IMG/VR virus record: IMGVR_UViG_3300027396_000100
Location: 1-21,009 of that record
Strand: one strand, 5' to 3'
DNA: 21,009 bases
Origin: a virus
This document shows, piece by piece, positions 14,401-21,009 of this stretch. The notes below the pieces were generated by a model. That model did not search any database and was not told the DNA's origin. It saw only the letters and a program-made list of their open reading frames with translations. The position numbers were made by a program, and so were the translations under genes. Numbering within the stretch: position 1 is the stretch's first letter; each line of letters opens with the position of its first letter.

Positions 14401-14952
14401 TTAAAGATTGATAGTTTGTGATGCAATATTTGGGTCATATTGAACTCCAAATTTCTTATCTAATAGTATACCAGTTTCTATCCAATTTTGGCAAGCATTT
14501 ATCTCAGACTCTACTATTTTTTTCTTTTCTAAAAGTACGTGTTCTGAAGACCAATTTTCATCTCGTAAAAATGCGGGTGTTGAGTTAGAAATACGAATTT
14601 TATTTTTATAATATTTGTTTAATGTGAAACACATAAATGCTTTTTGAAATAAACAAGCATTTTCTTTGTCTTCTTCGGTCAAAGAATATTGATATTTATC
14701 TTTATATGGATTCAAATATTCATGATCAATCTGATCATATACTCTTGTTTTTTCTCTAACATTTATATAGCCTTTATACTTTCCAGCAAATTTCCATGCC
14801 ATGGCTACGTTTTTAGGAACAATAAGAACTTTTGGTAATCTTATATATAGCAGGTTAGCCTCATCAATAGCTCCAATTAAACAACTAGAATATTCTCCAA
14901 CCTCATTAATATAAGGGCTCCTATCTTCAACATCATATAAAAAATATATCAT
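14401..14952 (-). CDS. Protein of unknown function in the accessory island
   Basis: This 183-residue soluble protein is rich in Lys, Tyr and Asn, with four Cys and no signal or membrane segment. The N-terminal third looks alpha/beta (MIYFLYDVEDRSPYI, then LLYIRLPKVLIVPKN at about 34-48). The middle is basic and aromatic (KFAGKYKGYINVREKTRVY, 54-72), and the C-terminal part is helical, with a short DPNIASQTINL tail. I recognise no family. Its ATG overlaps the stop of the coiled-coil gene by four bases (ATGA), with GGGAG upstream, and its stop lies five bases before the U32/methyltransferase gene. The three are thus almost certainly one translational unit, and this protein could be a partner or a substrate of the enzyme. 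Confidence 0.75.
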   Translation of the reverse strand: MIYFLYDVEDRSPYINEVGEYSSCLIGAIDEANLLYIRLPKVLIVPKNVAMAWKFAGKYKGYINVREKTRVYDQIDHEYLNPYKDKYQYSLTEEDKENACLFQKAFMCFTLNKYYKNKIRISNSTPAFLRDENWSSEHVLLEKKKIVESEINACQNWIETGILLDKKFGVQYDPNIASQTINL

Positions 14953-15677
14953 TCAAGAGACTCCCAAACTCCAGTTGGCTTATCTAACTCTAAACGAGTT
15001 TTAACAATATTTTGTAAAGCCTCCAATTTTTCATTTGTTTCCAAAGCCTTTGACATAGCATTGTCTAGGGCAAGTTCCCGAATATCTTTTGGCAACTGAT
15101 CAATTGCTTCCATATTACCATTATTAACCCTGCCGTAAAATAACAAATCGTATCCAGCTTGAGCTCCAAGTCTCACAGCCCAAAGTTCTGCCTCTAGCCT
15201 TTCTTCTTCTTCATGATTGCCAATAATGTCCATTATTTTTCTTCCATCTGGCAATTTACCCTCTTCAGAATTATTGAATCTGTCTATAAGCATCATAAAC
15301 TTGTCTCGTTCTTCATATGTTAAACTAATCATAATTTTTTGATTTTGAAGAACACGTTCTTTTTCTTTAATATTTAATTCGTGAATTTTTCTTTGTGCAA
15401 TCAAATTTGTTTGTAAAATAAGTTCTTTCTCTAATTCAATTTCAAGTTTAGTTCTTTCAATTTTTAGCTCTTGTTCTGAAATAAGATTTTCTCGTGAACC
15501 TAACTCTAGAAGTAATTGTCTTAATTTTCCAAATGGTGTAAATTGTGCGCCGCCAACAAAATTATCTATTTTAAATACTGGGGTGCCCCATTGCCTATTT
15601 GCAGCATAAAGAAGAATGTCTTTTTGCTCTTTTGTGTAGCCAGAAACGTCCGACGTTAAATCGTTTATATATCTCAT
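14949..15677 (-). CDS. Coiled-coil protein, possibly virion-associated
   Basis: The 242-residue protein has an N-terminal segment (VGGAQFTPFGKLRQLLLELG, 41-60) leading into a long Glu/Lys/Leu/Ile-rich helix from about 57 to 125 that should form a coiled coil. A second helical block, RLGAQAGYDLLFYGRVNNG (169-187), ends in a Gly turn and is followed by an amphipathic C-terminus. From memory, uncharacterised proteins with a similar FTPxGKLRQ, coiled-coil and GRxxxGN layout occur beside tail genes of marine T4-like phages; I cannot verify this here. It lies 15 bases after the propeller gene with a weak TAGGTAA ribosome binding site, and its stop overlaps the next start (ATGA). A structural or tail-assembly role is plausible. 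Confidence 0.75.
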   Translation of the reverse strand: MRYINDLTSDVSGYTKEQKDILLYAANRQWGTPVFKIDNFVGGAQFTPFGKLRQLLLELGSRENLISEQELKIERTKLEIELEKELILQTNLIAQRKIHELNIKEKERVLQNQKIMISLTYEERDKFMMLIDRFNNSEEGKLPDGRKIMDIIGNHEEEERLEAELWAVRLGAQAGYDLLFYGRVNNGNMEAIDQLPKDIRELALDNAMSKALETNEKLEALQNIVKTRLELDKPTGVWESLE

Positions 15678-15692
15678 TAATTTACCTATCTA

Positions 15693-16625
15693 TTAAGAAC
15701 GATAAGCTGAATATGCCGAGCTTCTGCCTCCAGGGCCTTTTGACTGCATTGAGCCGCCGCCTTCATATCCACTATCTGTTGTGTAATTAAATCTCCAAGA
15801 TCTGTTATTTTGAGAACCATTATAATTCCCTAGCATGAATTGCCAATCTTGGCCCATATCAAAATTTTCTTCTCCACAATTTCCAATTGGTTTTGAAACG
15901 GTTCCAACGTTTGTTTCTGTAGAAACATTCCACCGCCTTAAATTATATCCTCCAGCGTAATCTCCTTCATTGCCAGCATAAAGATAAGTTCGTTTTGAAG
16001 AGATTGCTTTTTGCTGACCATGTGCGCCATACATTGTTCCAGTAGACTGTGTTTCTGTTGAAAAGGTTAATTTTACACCAGCTCCAGTTCCGTTTCCATC
16101 TCCATAATGCCATCCAGCAAACTCATGATAAAAAGCAGAACCGCCTGAACCGCCGTTTGTTCCATATGAAGAGCTAAGGCTAGACATCCAAGATTGTGTT
16201 GCAAAATTAAATCTCATAATAGCCGCAGAGCCATCAAAAGGTTTACCATATGCGTAGGATTGCTCCTTGTGCATTATTGTTCCATTATTTCCACAATTGT
16301 ATGGAGAGGATGGTCCGACAACAGAAGAGTTTGTTCTCATACTAAATTTATTTGTTTGAGTAGATGTTCCTCCAACGCCATTATTTGCCTTTAACAAATA
16401 AGCAAATGTGTCGTCACACATTCCTCCTGGATATCCAGAAGAGTTATTTAATAAATTTCCTAAATCTGTAGTTGTATCTGTAGAATGAGCAACTTGATTA
16501 ACGTTTGTCCAAGGGCTGCTATTTTGATATCCAGCTAAAACATATCCAGTTGTGATAATTTGTCTTAACAAAAATGGTTTTGTACCACCTGGAGCAGACA
16601 GATATCTATTTTGTGGAAAAGGCAT
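15693..16625 (-). CDS. Predicted six-bladed beta-propeller (kelch-like) fibre protein
   Basis: The 310-residue, Gly/Ser/Asn/Tyr-rich protein has a repeat of about 46 residues visible by eye. The unit combines an aromatic strand before Gly (YVLAGYQNS 28-36, FAYLLKANNG 74-83, QSYAYGKPFDG 122-132, HEFAGWHYGDG 167-177, RTYLYAGNEG 212-221, WQFMLGNYNG 261-270) with a strand of type RFNxxT (KFSMRT at 93, RFNFAT 139, KLTFST 185, RWNVST 231, RFNYTT 278). Spacing is 45-47 residues, and a sixth copy, degenerate, begins near 42. This fits a six-bladed propeller. Fibre proteins of aquatic myoviruses with a similar GYxLxGY opening are known to me only as structural proteins. Its ATG directly abuts the stop of the chaperone gene, implying that the chaperone assists its folding or attachment. 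Confidence 0.78.
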   Translation of the reverse strand: MPFPQNRYLSAPGGTKPFLLRQIITTGYVLAGYQNSSPWTNVNQVAHSTDTTTDLGNLLNNSSGYPGGMCDDTFAYLLKANNGVGGTSTQTNKFSMRTNSSVVGPSSPYNCGNNGTIMHKEQSYAYGKPFDGSAAIMRFNFATQSWMSSLSSSYGTNGGSGGSAFYHEFAGWHYGDGNGTGAGVKLTFSTETQSTGTMYGAHGQQKAISSKRTYLYAGNEGDYAGGYNLRRWNVSTETNVGTVSKPIGNCGEENFDMGQDWQFMLGNYNGSQNNRSWRFNYTTDSGYEGGGSMQSKGPGGRSSAYSAYRS

Positions 16626-17126
16626 TTAAATCTCCACATTATATCTTAATGTAATAGACTCAATTCCCAGAGAAGGCCATGCAATATTAAATGGGTCTTC
16701 TTGATTTGTAATGTCTCTAAGAGCTTGACGATAAGATATTACCTTAGCCTTATCTGAATCTGAAAAAGAACTAAATACATCTGGCATCATAAGATAGTCA
16801 GTAGAAATAATTGTATTGTCTCTGTGATATCTAATTTGAGCCCATCTTGATTCAATTAAAGCATCTTTTTCTGCATTTGTTAAATTTAATATTTTATAGT
16901 AACCAACAACAGCTCCAGCATTCCACTCTCTAACAAATTCAATTTTTTTAGTTTTAAAATCATATTCTGGTGTGGTTGGATCGTCTTGTACAACATACCA
17001 ATTGTCAAAACCTTCTAAATGGCGTTGTTCAATTGGTGATGGAAAATGTGTTGATGGATAAAGCTCTCTTAAAGATTGTTCATCAACAATTTGTACAATT
17101 TCTTCATCTATAACTTGTGCGTACAT
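16626..17126 (-). CDS. Tail fibre assembly chaperone (Phage_tail_APC family)
   Basis: I start at ATG 17126 (166 residues, MYAQVIDEEI), because this ATG overlaps the upstream stop (TAATG) and AAGGA stands at the right distance. The upstream ATG at 17162 would add 12 unneeded residues. The N-terminal half is a beta domain typical of fibre-assembly proteins (WYVVQDDP and YDFKTKKIEFV). The C-terminal half carries the Phage_tail_APC signature: RWAQIRYHRDNTIISTDYL (94-112), then YRQALRDI (132-139) and DPFNIAWP (144-151). These proteins help fibres fold or trimerise and are generally absent from the finished virion. It lies between a beta tip protein and the propeller fibre. Confidence 0.87.
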   Translation of the reverse strand: MYAQVIDEEIVQIVDEQSLRELYPSTHFPSPIEQRHLEGFDNWYVVQDDPTTPEYDFKTKKIEFVREWNAGAVVGYYKILNLTNAEKDALIESRWAQIRYHRDNTIISTDYLMMPDVFSSFSDSDKAKVISYRQALRDITNQEDPFNIAWPSLGIESITLRYNVEI

Positions 17127-17521
17127 TATCTTGAGTCCTTCATTGCGACTTGGCCTCTCCAAGAAGTTCCGTTATCGTATGTAACAAACGTAATAACGTC
17201 AATTCCTCCAGAGGTTAAAGAAGGAGCAGTAGCTCCTGGATATTTTGCATTTGTAAAACTAACTGTATAAGATCCTCCGCCAGTTAATTGTAAAGAAAAA
17301 GAAACAACCCCAGTTGCTGGAGTATTAGTAATATTAAATGTTGTATTTCCGTTTAATGTACATGTAAAATCATTTGATAAAGATAGATCTAGATTTACTG
17401 TGCCGCTTGTTGTGCCAAGATCTAGTCTTCCAGTTCTATAGCCAGAAAGAGTTTGTCCTGTTGTTGAAATATTTCTAAAATTAATTGTAGAATTTACAAC
17501 ATCATCATAATAAATTGGCAT
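17126..17521 (-). CDS. Beta-rich fibre tip protein (paralogue of 9291-9728)
   Basis: I start at ATG 17521 (131 residues, MPIYYDDVV), which overlaps the upstream stop (TAATG), has GGAGA eight bases upstream and gives the MP start seen in most neighbours; an ATG 15 bases upstream is also open. The protein is a beta-sandwich of fibre-tip type: LDLSLSNDFTCTLNGNTTF (44-62), PATGVVSFSLQL (68-79), GGGSYTVSF (81-89), and VTYDNGTSWRGQVAMKD near 113-129. It aligns with the protein at 9291-9728 and probably forms the distal or decorating domain of the fibre encoded upstream. Confidence 0.78.
   Translation of the reverse strand: MPIYYDDVVNSTINFRNISTTGQTLSGYRTGRLDLGTTSGTVNLDLSLSNDFTCTLNGNTTFNITNTPATGVVSFSLQLTGGGSYTVSFTNAKYPGATAPSLTSGGIDVITFVTYDNGTSWRGQVAMKDSR
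17136..17140 (-). promoter_or_regulatory. Ribosome binding site fixing the start at 17126
   Basis: AAGGA on the minus strand stands nine bases before ATG 17126 and supports the short form of the chaperone. Confidence 0.65.
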
Positions 17522-18192
17522 TATACAAGTCTCCATCCACGAGTTGCATCTACATATACCAGATGCAATCTTGCACTATTTGTGTTAACAATCAAATCTT
17601 GGGCCTGCCCCATAATATTTGAACCATTTCTTGCAACTGTAAAGTTTGTTGTTGCTGCTGTTCCAGCCGCATCTACAATTCTTACAGCAGTTCCTAGAGA
17701 TGGCGTTGTTGGTAAAGTCAATGTCATATTTGCTGCTGGAATAACAAAAATTCTATCGTTTCCAGATAAAGATCTATTTCCACTACTATGAATAACCCAT
17801 GTATTCCACCCGCCAAGCGCTGCTAGAGCAGAAGCTGTAGCAATTGCTGATTGCTGAGATGTGCTTGTTGATTCAAGAGAAGTGATTCTAGAGCCATAAT
17901 TTTGATAAGCGGTATTTAAGGTGTTGTAAGAGTTTTGAAGATTAGTAACGGCAGTTCCATTTGCAGTTCCATTTACAACAGTAATTGCTGCATCTCTTGC
18001 AGTGTTTAATTGTGTTATTGCTGCTGCGGTTGCGCCAACAATATCATTGACGCCAAGTGCATTGGATAAAGTCTCTAGCGCTTCGGCAAGAAGTAGCAAT
18101 GAATTGGCATCTAAATTACCTGTAGCATATAAAGCATCTACTTTAGTTTTAAATACATCAATCTGATTAGATAGTGTAGCGTAATTAGGCAT
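17521..18192 (-). CDS. Tail fibre protein with shared base module and beta tip
   Basis: In this 223-residue protein, residues 1-54 are the base module shared with the 11394-11726 protein. Residues about 55-125 are Ala/Thr/Asn/Ser-rich helical repeats (SYNTLNTAYQNYGSRITSLE) suited to a trimeric coiled coil. Residues 128-223 form a beta domain ending in TARNG-like and YVDATRGWRLV motifs: MTLTLPTTPSLGTAVRIVD (156-174), FTVARNGSNIMG (184-195), LHLVYVDATRGWRLV (209-223). Such C-termini are common in tail and neck fibres of myoviruses. The ATG has a strong GGAGGGG upstream that overlaps the end of the giant structural gene. It is the first gene of the first fibre cassette. Confidence 0.85.
   Translation of the reverse strand: MPNYATLSNQIDVFKTKVDALYATGNLDANSLLLLAEALETLSNALGVNDIVGATAAAITQLNTARDAAITVVNGTANGTAVTNLQNSYNTLNTAYQNYGSRITSLESTSTSQQSAIATASALAALGGWNTWVIHSSGNRSLSGNDRIFVIPAANMTLTLPTTPSLGTAVRIVDAAGTAATTNFTVARNGSNIMGQAQDLIVNTNSARLHLVYVDATRGWRLV
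17530..17534 (-). promoter_or_regulatory. Ribosome binding site favouring the start at 17521
   Basis: GGAGA on the minus strand stands eight bases before ATG 17521. The competing ATG at 17534-17536 overlaps this site and would be left without one. Confidence 0.6.
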
Positions 18193-18197
18193 TTATG

Positions 18198-18206
18198 CCC
18201 CTCCTT
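18198..18206 (-). promoter_or_regulatory. Strong ribosome binding site of the fibre gene
   Basis: AAGGAGGGG on the minus strand starts directly after the stop codon of the giant structural protein and lies five bases before ATG 18192. It is among the strongest such sites in the window, fitting high expression of the fibre. Confidence 0.7.
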
Positions 18207-21009
18207 TTAAGCCTGAGCCTCTGTCCAAGACAAGCGGCAAGAAATATTACCTGTAGTTGCACCAAGGTTTGTTGCAACAATTGTAAGAATATCTGGTCCA
18301 TTAGGATACCCTGGAGATGAAGTATTTCCATTTCCAGAAAGAATTGATGTTCCAAGATCTCTTACTTTTGAAAGATCCAAGTTTGTAACAGACAAGTTTT
18401 CACCACCAGAGTTTTCTGTATAGAACGCAAACACCTGGTCTCCGCCTGAAATGGTATTTGTTGGGTTAGTGATTGTTGAACCTGGAACACCAGAGCCATC
18501 ATGATAAATAACCTGTGCTAAAGATCCACCTGGAACTCTAACTGTTTCCCAATCTCCAGGAATTGATGGTCCAATTAGTGATGCTGGATTTAGGAATCCT
18601 TGAATCAAGAACTGTCCAGAAGAAAGAATACCAATTGATGATAAGTTTAGCTGCATATGGTTGACAACTTCACGAATTCCATAGTTTCTTCCAAGTCCGT
18701 TATCTACGGAAGGAGCAATTCTAATTGAAACTAGTGGTCTTGGTGTTGAAGATGAACCAAATGATTGCGTTGCATTTCCTGCTGCAACAACTGCTGAGCT
18801 AAATGTTGCAGTATTTGGAATTGAGTAAACTATTGTATTTGATGTTACAGAAGATACAGAAAATGTTCCATTAAATGTTGAAGATTCTGTTGCTGTACCA
18901 GACAGATTAGCATAAGTTACGTTTGATGGATATGGTCTTACATATGTAAATGTATTTGATGTAGGAACAGATGTAATTGTATATGTTCCATTAAATATTG
19001 TGTTTGCAGAAGTTATTACGTTTGTAATTGTAACTGTTTGTCCCTGCTGTAAATTATGTGCACCGCTTGTTGTAATTGTTGCTACGCTGGAAGTAATAGA
19101 AGCATTTGTAATTGATGCTACTGTATTAACACCAGATATAGAAACATTATATCCAGGCTGAATGCTATGTGAAGACTGTGTTGTAAGAGTTACAACACCG
19201 CCTGATGCCGAACGTGATGAAATTTTAGCTGTAAATGTACCAGAACCAGTAATTTGCATAAATCTCTGCATACCAGCCGTAAAGATGTAGGCTTTATCAT
19301 CGTCAAATCTTCCGTCCATAATAACTGAAGATCCCCAGTGACAAATTACTGGAGCACATTGTTGAGAAATTGGTTGAACTGAAACTTGTGCAGTACCAGC
19401 ACCACCAGGAACCGTAGCATCTGGAGTAAATACAACTGATGCACTTGTTCCAGTTAAATTAACCATTGAGCCAGTATAATTAATTGGCATTGGTTGACGT
19501 CTTGCAATATTTACTAAGTAACCTCTAGCTACAGAATTATATGCGCCAATTGATGAATAAGAAACTATTTCGCAATTTTGATCATCTTTAATCATTAAGT
19601 ATCCAGAATCTGGCCAAAAATCAACATTATCTACATACATTGCAATTTCTGTTGGTGCTAAAGATGCTCCACTTATTGCAGTTCCACCAGCAACTAAACG
19701 AGCAAACTTAGTTGGTTCATTTACCGCTTCATAACGTGCTGGCAAGTTACCTGAACGCATATACGCTTCAGTATTTGCGTTATTGTTAGGCATCTTGTGG
19801 CAATAATAAATATTTCCATCAGTTGCTCTAAATCCAAATCTAATGAATCCAGCACCATACCATGTATAGTCAATATAAACCATTTGCATACGGCCTGGAT
19901 CTAATACATATCCAGATGGACCAGTTCCATCCATTTTATCAATATTCCATTGATCCTGTGGAACCTTAATTGTTTCCATCTTCAAATATCTTGCAGAAGT
20001 TGTTGTTGAAGCTTTATAAGCTGGAGAAATAAACATTTCGGTATCATTATTTATTTGAATAACTTTATAATGTGCACCTCTAATTGTTATTTGATCTCCA
20101 ACAACTAGCTGCTTTCTAAATCTTGTATTTGTACCAAATACGTAGTTTGAATATTGTGTAAGATTTAAACGACCAAACAGTTCTTTCTTTGTATATCTGC
20201 GAACACAGTGGAATGATTTTCCGTCATACTCAAAAAAGAAGCCGTTCTGATCATCAAACATTCCGCAACGAGTTGCTGCACCTTTCCAACGAACTACTGT
20301 TGCTTTTACGTCTGTTCCACCTGGGAATTGATCTGTTGAAGGCATAACTTGATTTAAGCTCATTTGATACTTAAATGAGTTTGTTCCTAAAATTTCTGTA
20401 ACTGGAAAATCTCCATTCCATGGGTTATAAGTTCCAGTGACTGTAGCGCCTTCAATTCTAACGACAGCTCCTGGCTGCAATCCATGATCCTGTCTTGTTG
20501 TAACTGTTACCAATGCAATACCTACAGCATTGTTATCTGCAAATATTGTATCAATATCATATGTAGGAGTTAATTTAGCGCCTGTAGAAAACTGAATTGA
20601 TTTTCCTGATTGATAGCGGAAATAACGACGTGTTTGACGAATTGTTTGAACTCCGCAAACGTTATTTGCTGTTGTTAAAATAACTCCGCCATCAAAAGGT
20701 CTGTGGTCTACATAACCTTCTGGTCTAGTGTACAATCCAATATTTACAGTATTGATTGGATTATTAACTGCGGTTTGTGAAGTTAATGTAAATTTAAATT
20801 GATTTGGAGTTGAAACGTTATTAATAAATTGAATTCCACCAATTGGTGAACTTAAATCGTTAATCAAAATTGGTGTTCCTGGCAACAGTCCGTGTGGTCT
20901 TGGAGTTGTTACTGTAATAGTTGAATAAGAAGCTTGATCTGAAATTGCTGACCAAGCGCCAAATGAACCTGGGACTCCGCCTGGAATATGAGCATTGTCA
21001 TAAATTCCT
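18207..21009 (-). CDS. Large tail/baseplate-type virion structural protein, 5' end outside window
   Basis: The frame stays open to the right edge: 933 complete codons are visible. A TTG at 20885 is not a likely start, because it falls inside a repeated module (HGLLPG) whose first half is encoded upstream of it. Four modules of the type T-x(4-6)-H-[GS/N]-[LI]-x-x-G occur, with the His at residues 39, 175, 614 and 651 counted from the first codon in the window; they belong to small beta domains that often recur in phage tail proteins. The central part has RRYFRYQSGKSIQFSTGAKL (127-146) and KMDGTGPSGYVLDPGRMQMVY near 358-378. It recalls a large structural protein of aquatic T4-like phages, where a baseplate or tail-peripheral location is assumed. 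Cys are few. The C-terminus (SCRLSWTEAQA) ends just before the fibre cassette. Confidence 0.82.
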   Translation of the reverse strand, partial: GIYDNAHIPGGVPGSFGAWSAISDQASYSTITVTTPRPHGLLPGTPILINDLSSPIGGIQFINNVSTPNQFKFTLTSQTAVNNPINTVNIGLYTRPEGYVDHRPFDGGVILTTANNVCGVQTIRQTRRYFRYQSGKSIQFSTGAKLTPTYDIDTIFADNNAVGIALVTVTTRQDHGLQPGAVVRIEGATVTGTYNPWNGDFPVTEILGTNSFKYQMSLNQVMPSTDQFPGGTDVKATVVRWKGAATRCGMFDDQNGFFFEYDGKSFHCVRRYTKKELFGRLNLTQYSNYVFGTNTRFRKQLVVGDQITIRGAHYKVIQINNDTEMFISPAYKASTTTSARYLKMETIKVPQDQWNIDKMDGTGPSGYVLDPGRMQMVYIDYTWYGAGFIRFGFRATDGNIYYCHKMPNNNANTEAYMRSGNLPARYEAVNEPTKFARLVAGGTAISGASLAPTEIAMYVDNVDFWPDSGYLMIKDDQNCEIVSYSSIGAYNSVARGYLVNIARRQPMPINYTGSMVNLTGTSASVVFTPDATVPGGAGTAQVSVQPISQQCAPVICHWGSSVIMDGRFDDDKAYIFTAGMQRFMQITGSGTFTAKISSRSASGGVVTLTTQSSHSIQPGYNVSISGVNTVASITNASITSSVATITTSGAHNLQQGQTVTITNVITSANTIFNGTYTITSVPTSNTFTYVRPYPSNVTYANLSGTATESSTFNGTFSVSSVTSNTIVYSIPNTATFSSAVVAAGNATQSFGSSSTPRPLVSIRIAPSVDNGLGRNYGIREVVNHMQLNLSSIGILSSGQFLIQGFLNPASLIGPSIPGDWETVRVPGGSLAQVIYHDGSGVPGSTITNPTNTISGGDQVFAFYTENSGGENLSVTNLDLSKVRDLGTSILSGNGNTSSPGYPNGPDILTIVATNLGATTGNISCRLSWTEAQA

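Overview
The window is a dense block of virion genes from a tailed phage (Caudoviricetes), or less likely an integrated prophage. All 22 recognised genes lie on the minus strand, so transcription runs from high to low coordinates. G+C looks like the mid-thirties percent by eye, except in two glycine-rich genes with CCG/CCA-type runs. There is no rRNA, tRNA, insertion sequence, integrase or CRISPR. Several tail proteins recall uncharacterised virion proteins of aquatic (marine/freshwater) T4-like phages, but the portal and protease are of the HK97-like type, so this is not a canonical T4-like head. PASTA domains in one fibre protein would fit a host with accessible peptidoglycan, but the host cannot be assigned from the sequence.

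Layout in transcription order. (1) 21009-18207: a very large tail/baseplate-type structural protein whose 5' end lies outside the window. (2) 18192-15693: a first fibre cassette of four genes: trimeric-fibre-like protein, beta-rich tip protein, tail-assembly chaperone (Phage_tail_APC type) and a predicted six-bladed propeller protein. (3) 15677-11841: an accessory island of four genes: a coiled-coil protein, an unknown protein, a fusion of a peptidase-U32-like Fe-S barrel with a Methyltransf_24 methyltransferase, and a DUF401-like multi-pass membrane protein. (4) 11726-9291: a second fibre cassette, preceded by a 114-bp intergenic region with an extended -10 promoter. (5) 9277-2741: a third fibre set with a second glycine-rich fibre, a chaperone-like protein, two LamG-type proteins, a small beta protein and a 763-residue FN3/PASTA/Ig-like protein. 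(6) 2680-1: the start of the head module: a small unknown protein, the portal, and the prohead protease, which runs off the left edge.

The fibre region was clearly built by duplication. Two fibre bases share an N-terminal module of about 54 residues, two glycine-rich fibres are colinear over their whole length, two small beta proteins are paralogous, two tip beta-sandwiches are paralogous, and chaperone-type genes recur in each cassette. Many junctions are TAATG (stop and start sharing an A) with a Shine-Dalgarno sequence upstream, which argues for translational coupling and resets four starts to internal methionines.

The most unusual content is the accessory island, above all the U32-like/methyltransferase fusion and the membrane protein coupled to it. 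Such a pair among tail fibre genes has no obvious virion role. Modification of a fibre, of the host surface, or of a host metabolite are all open possibilities.
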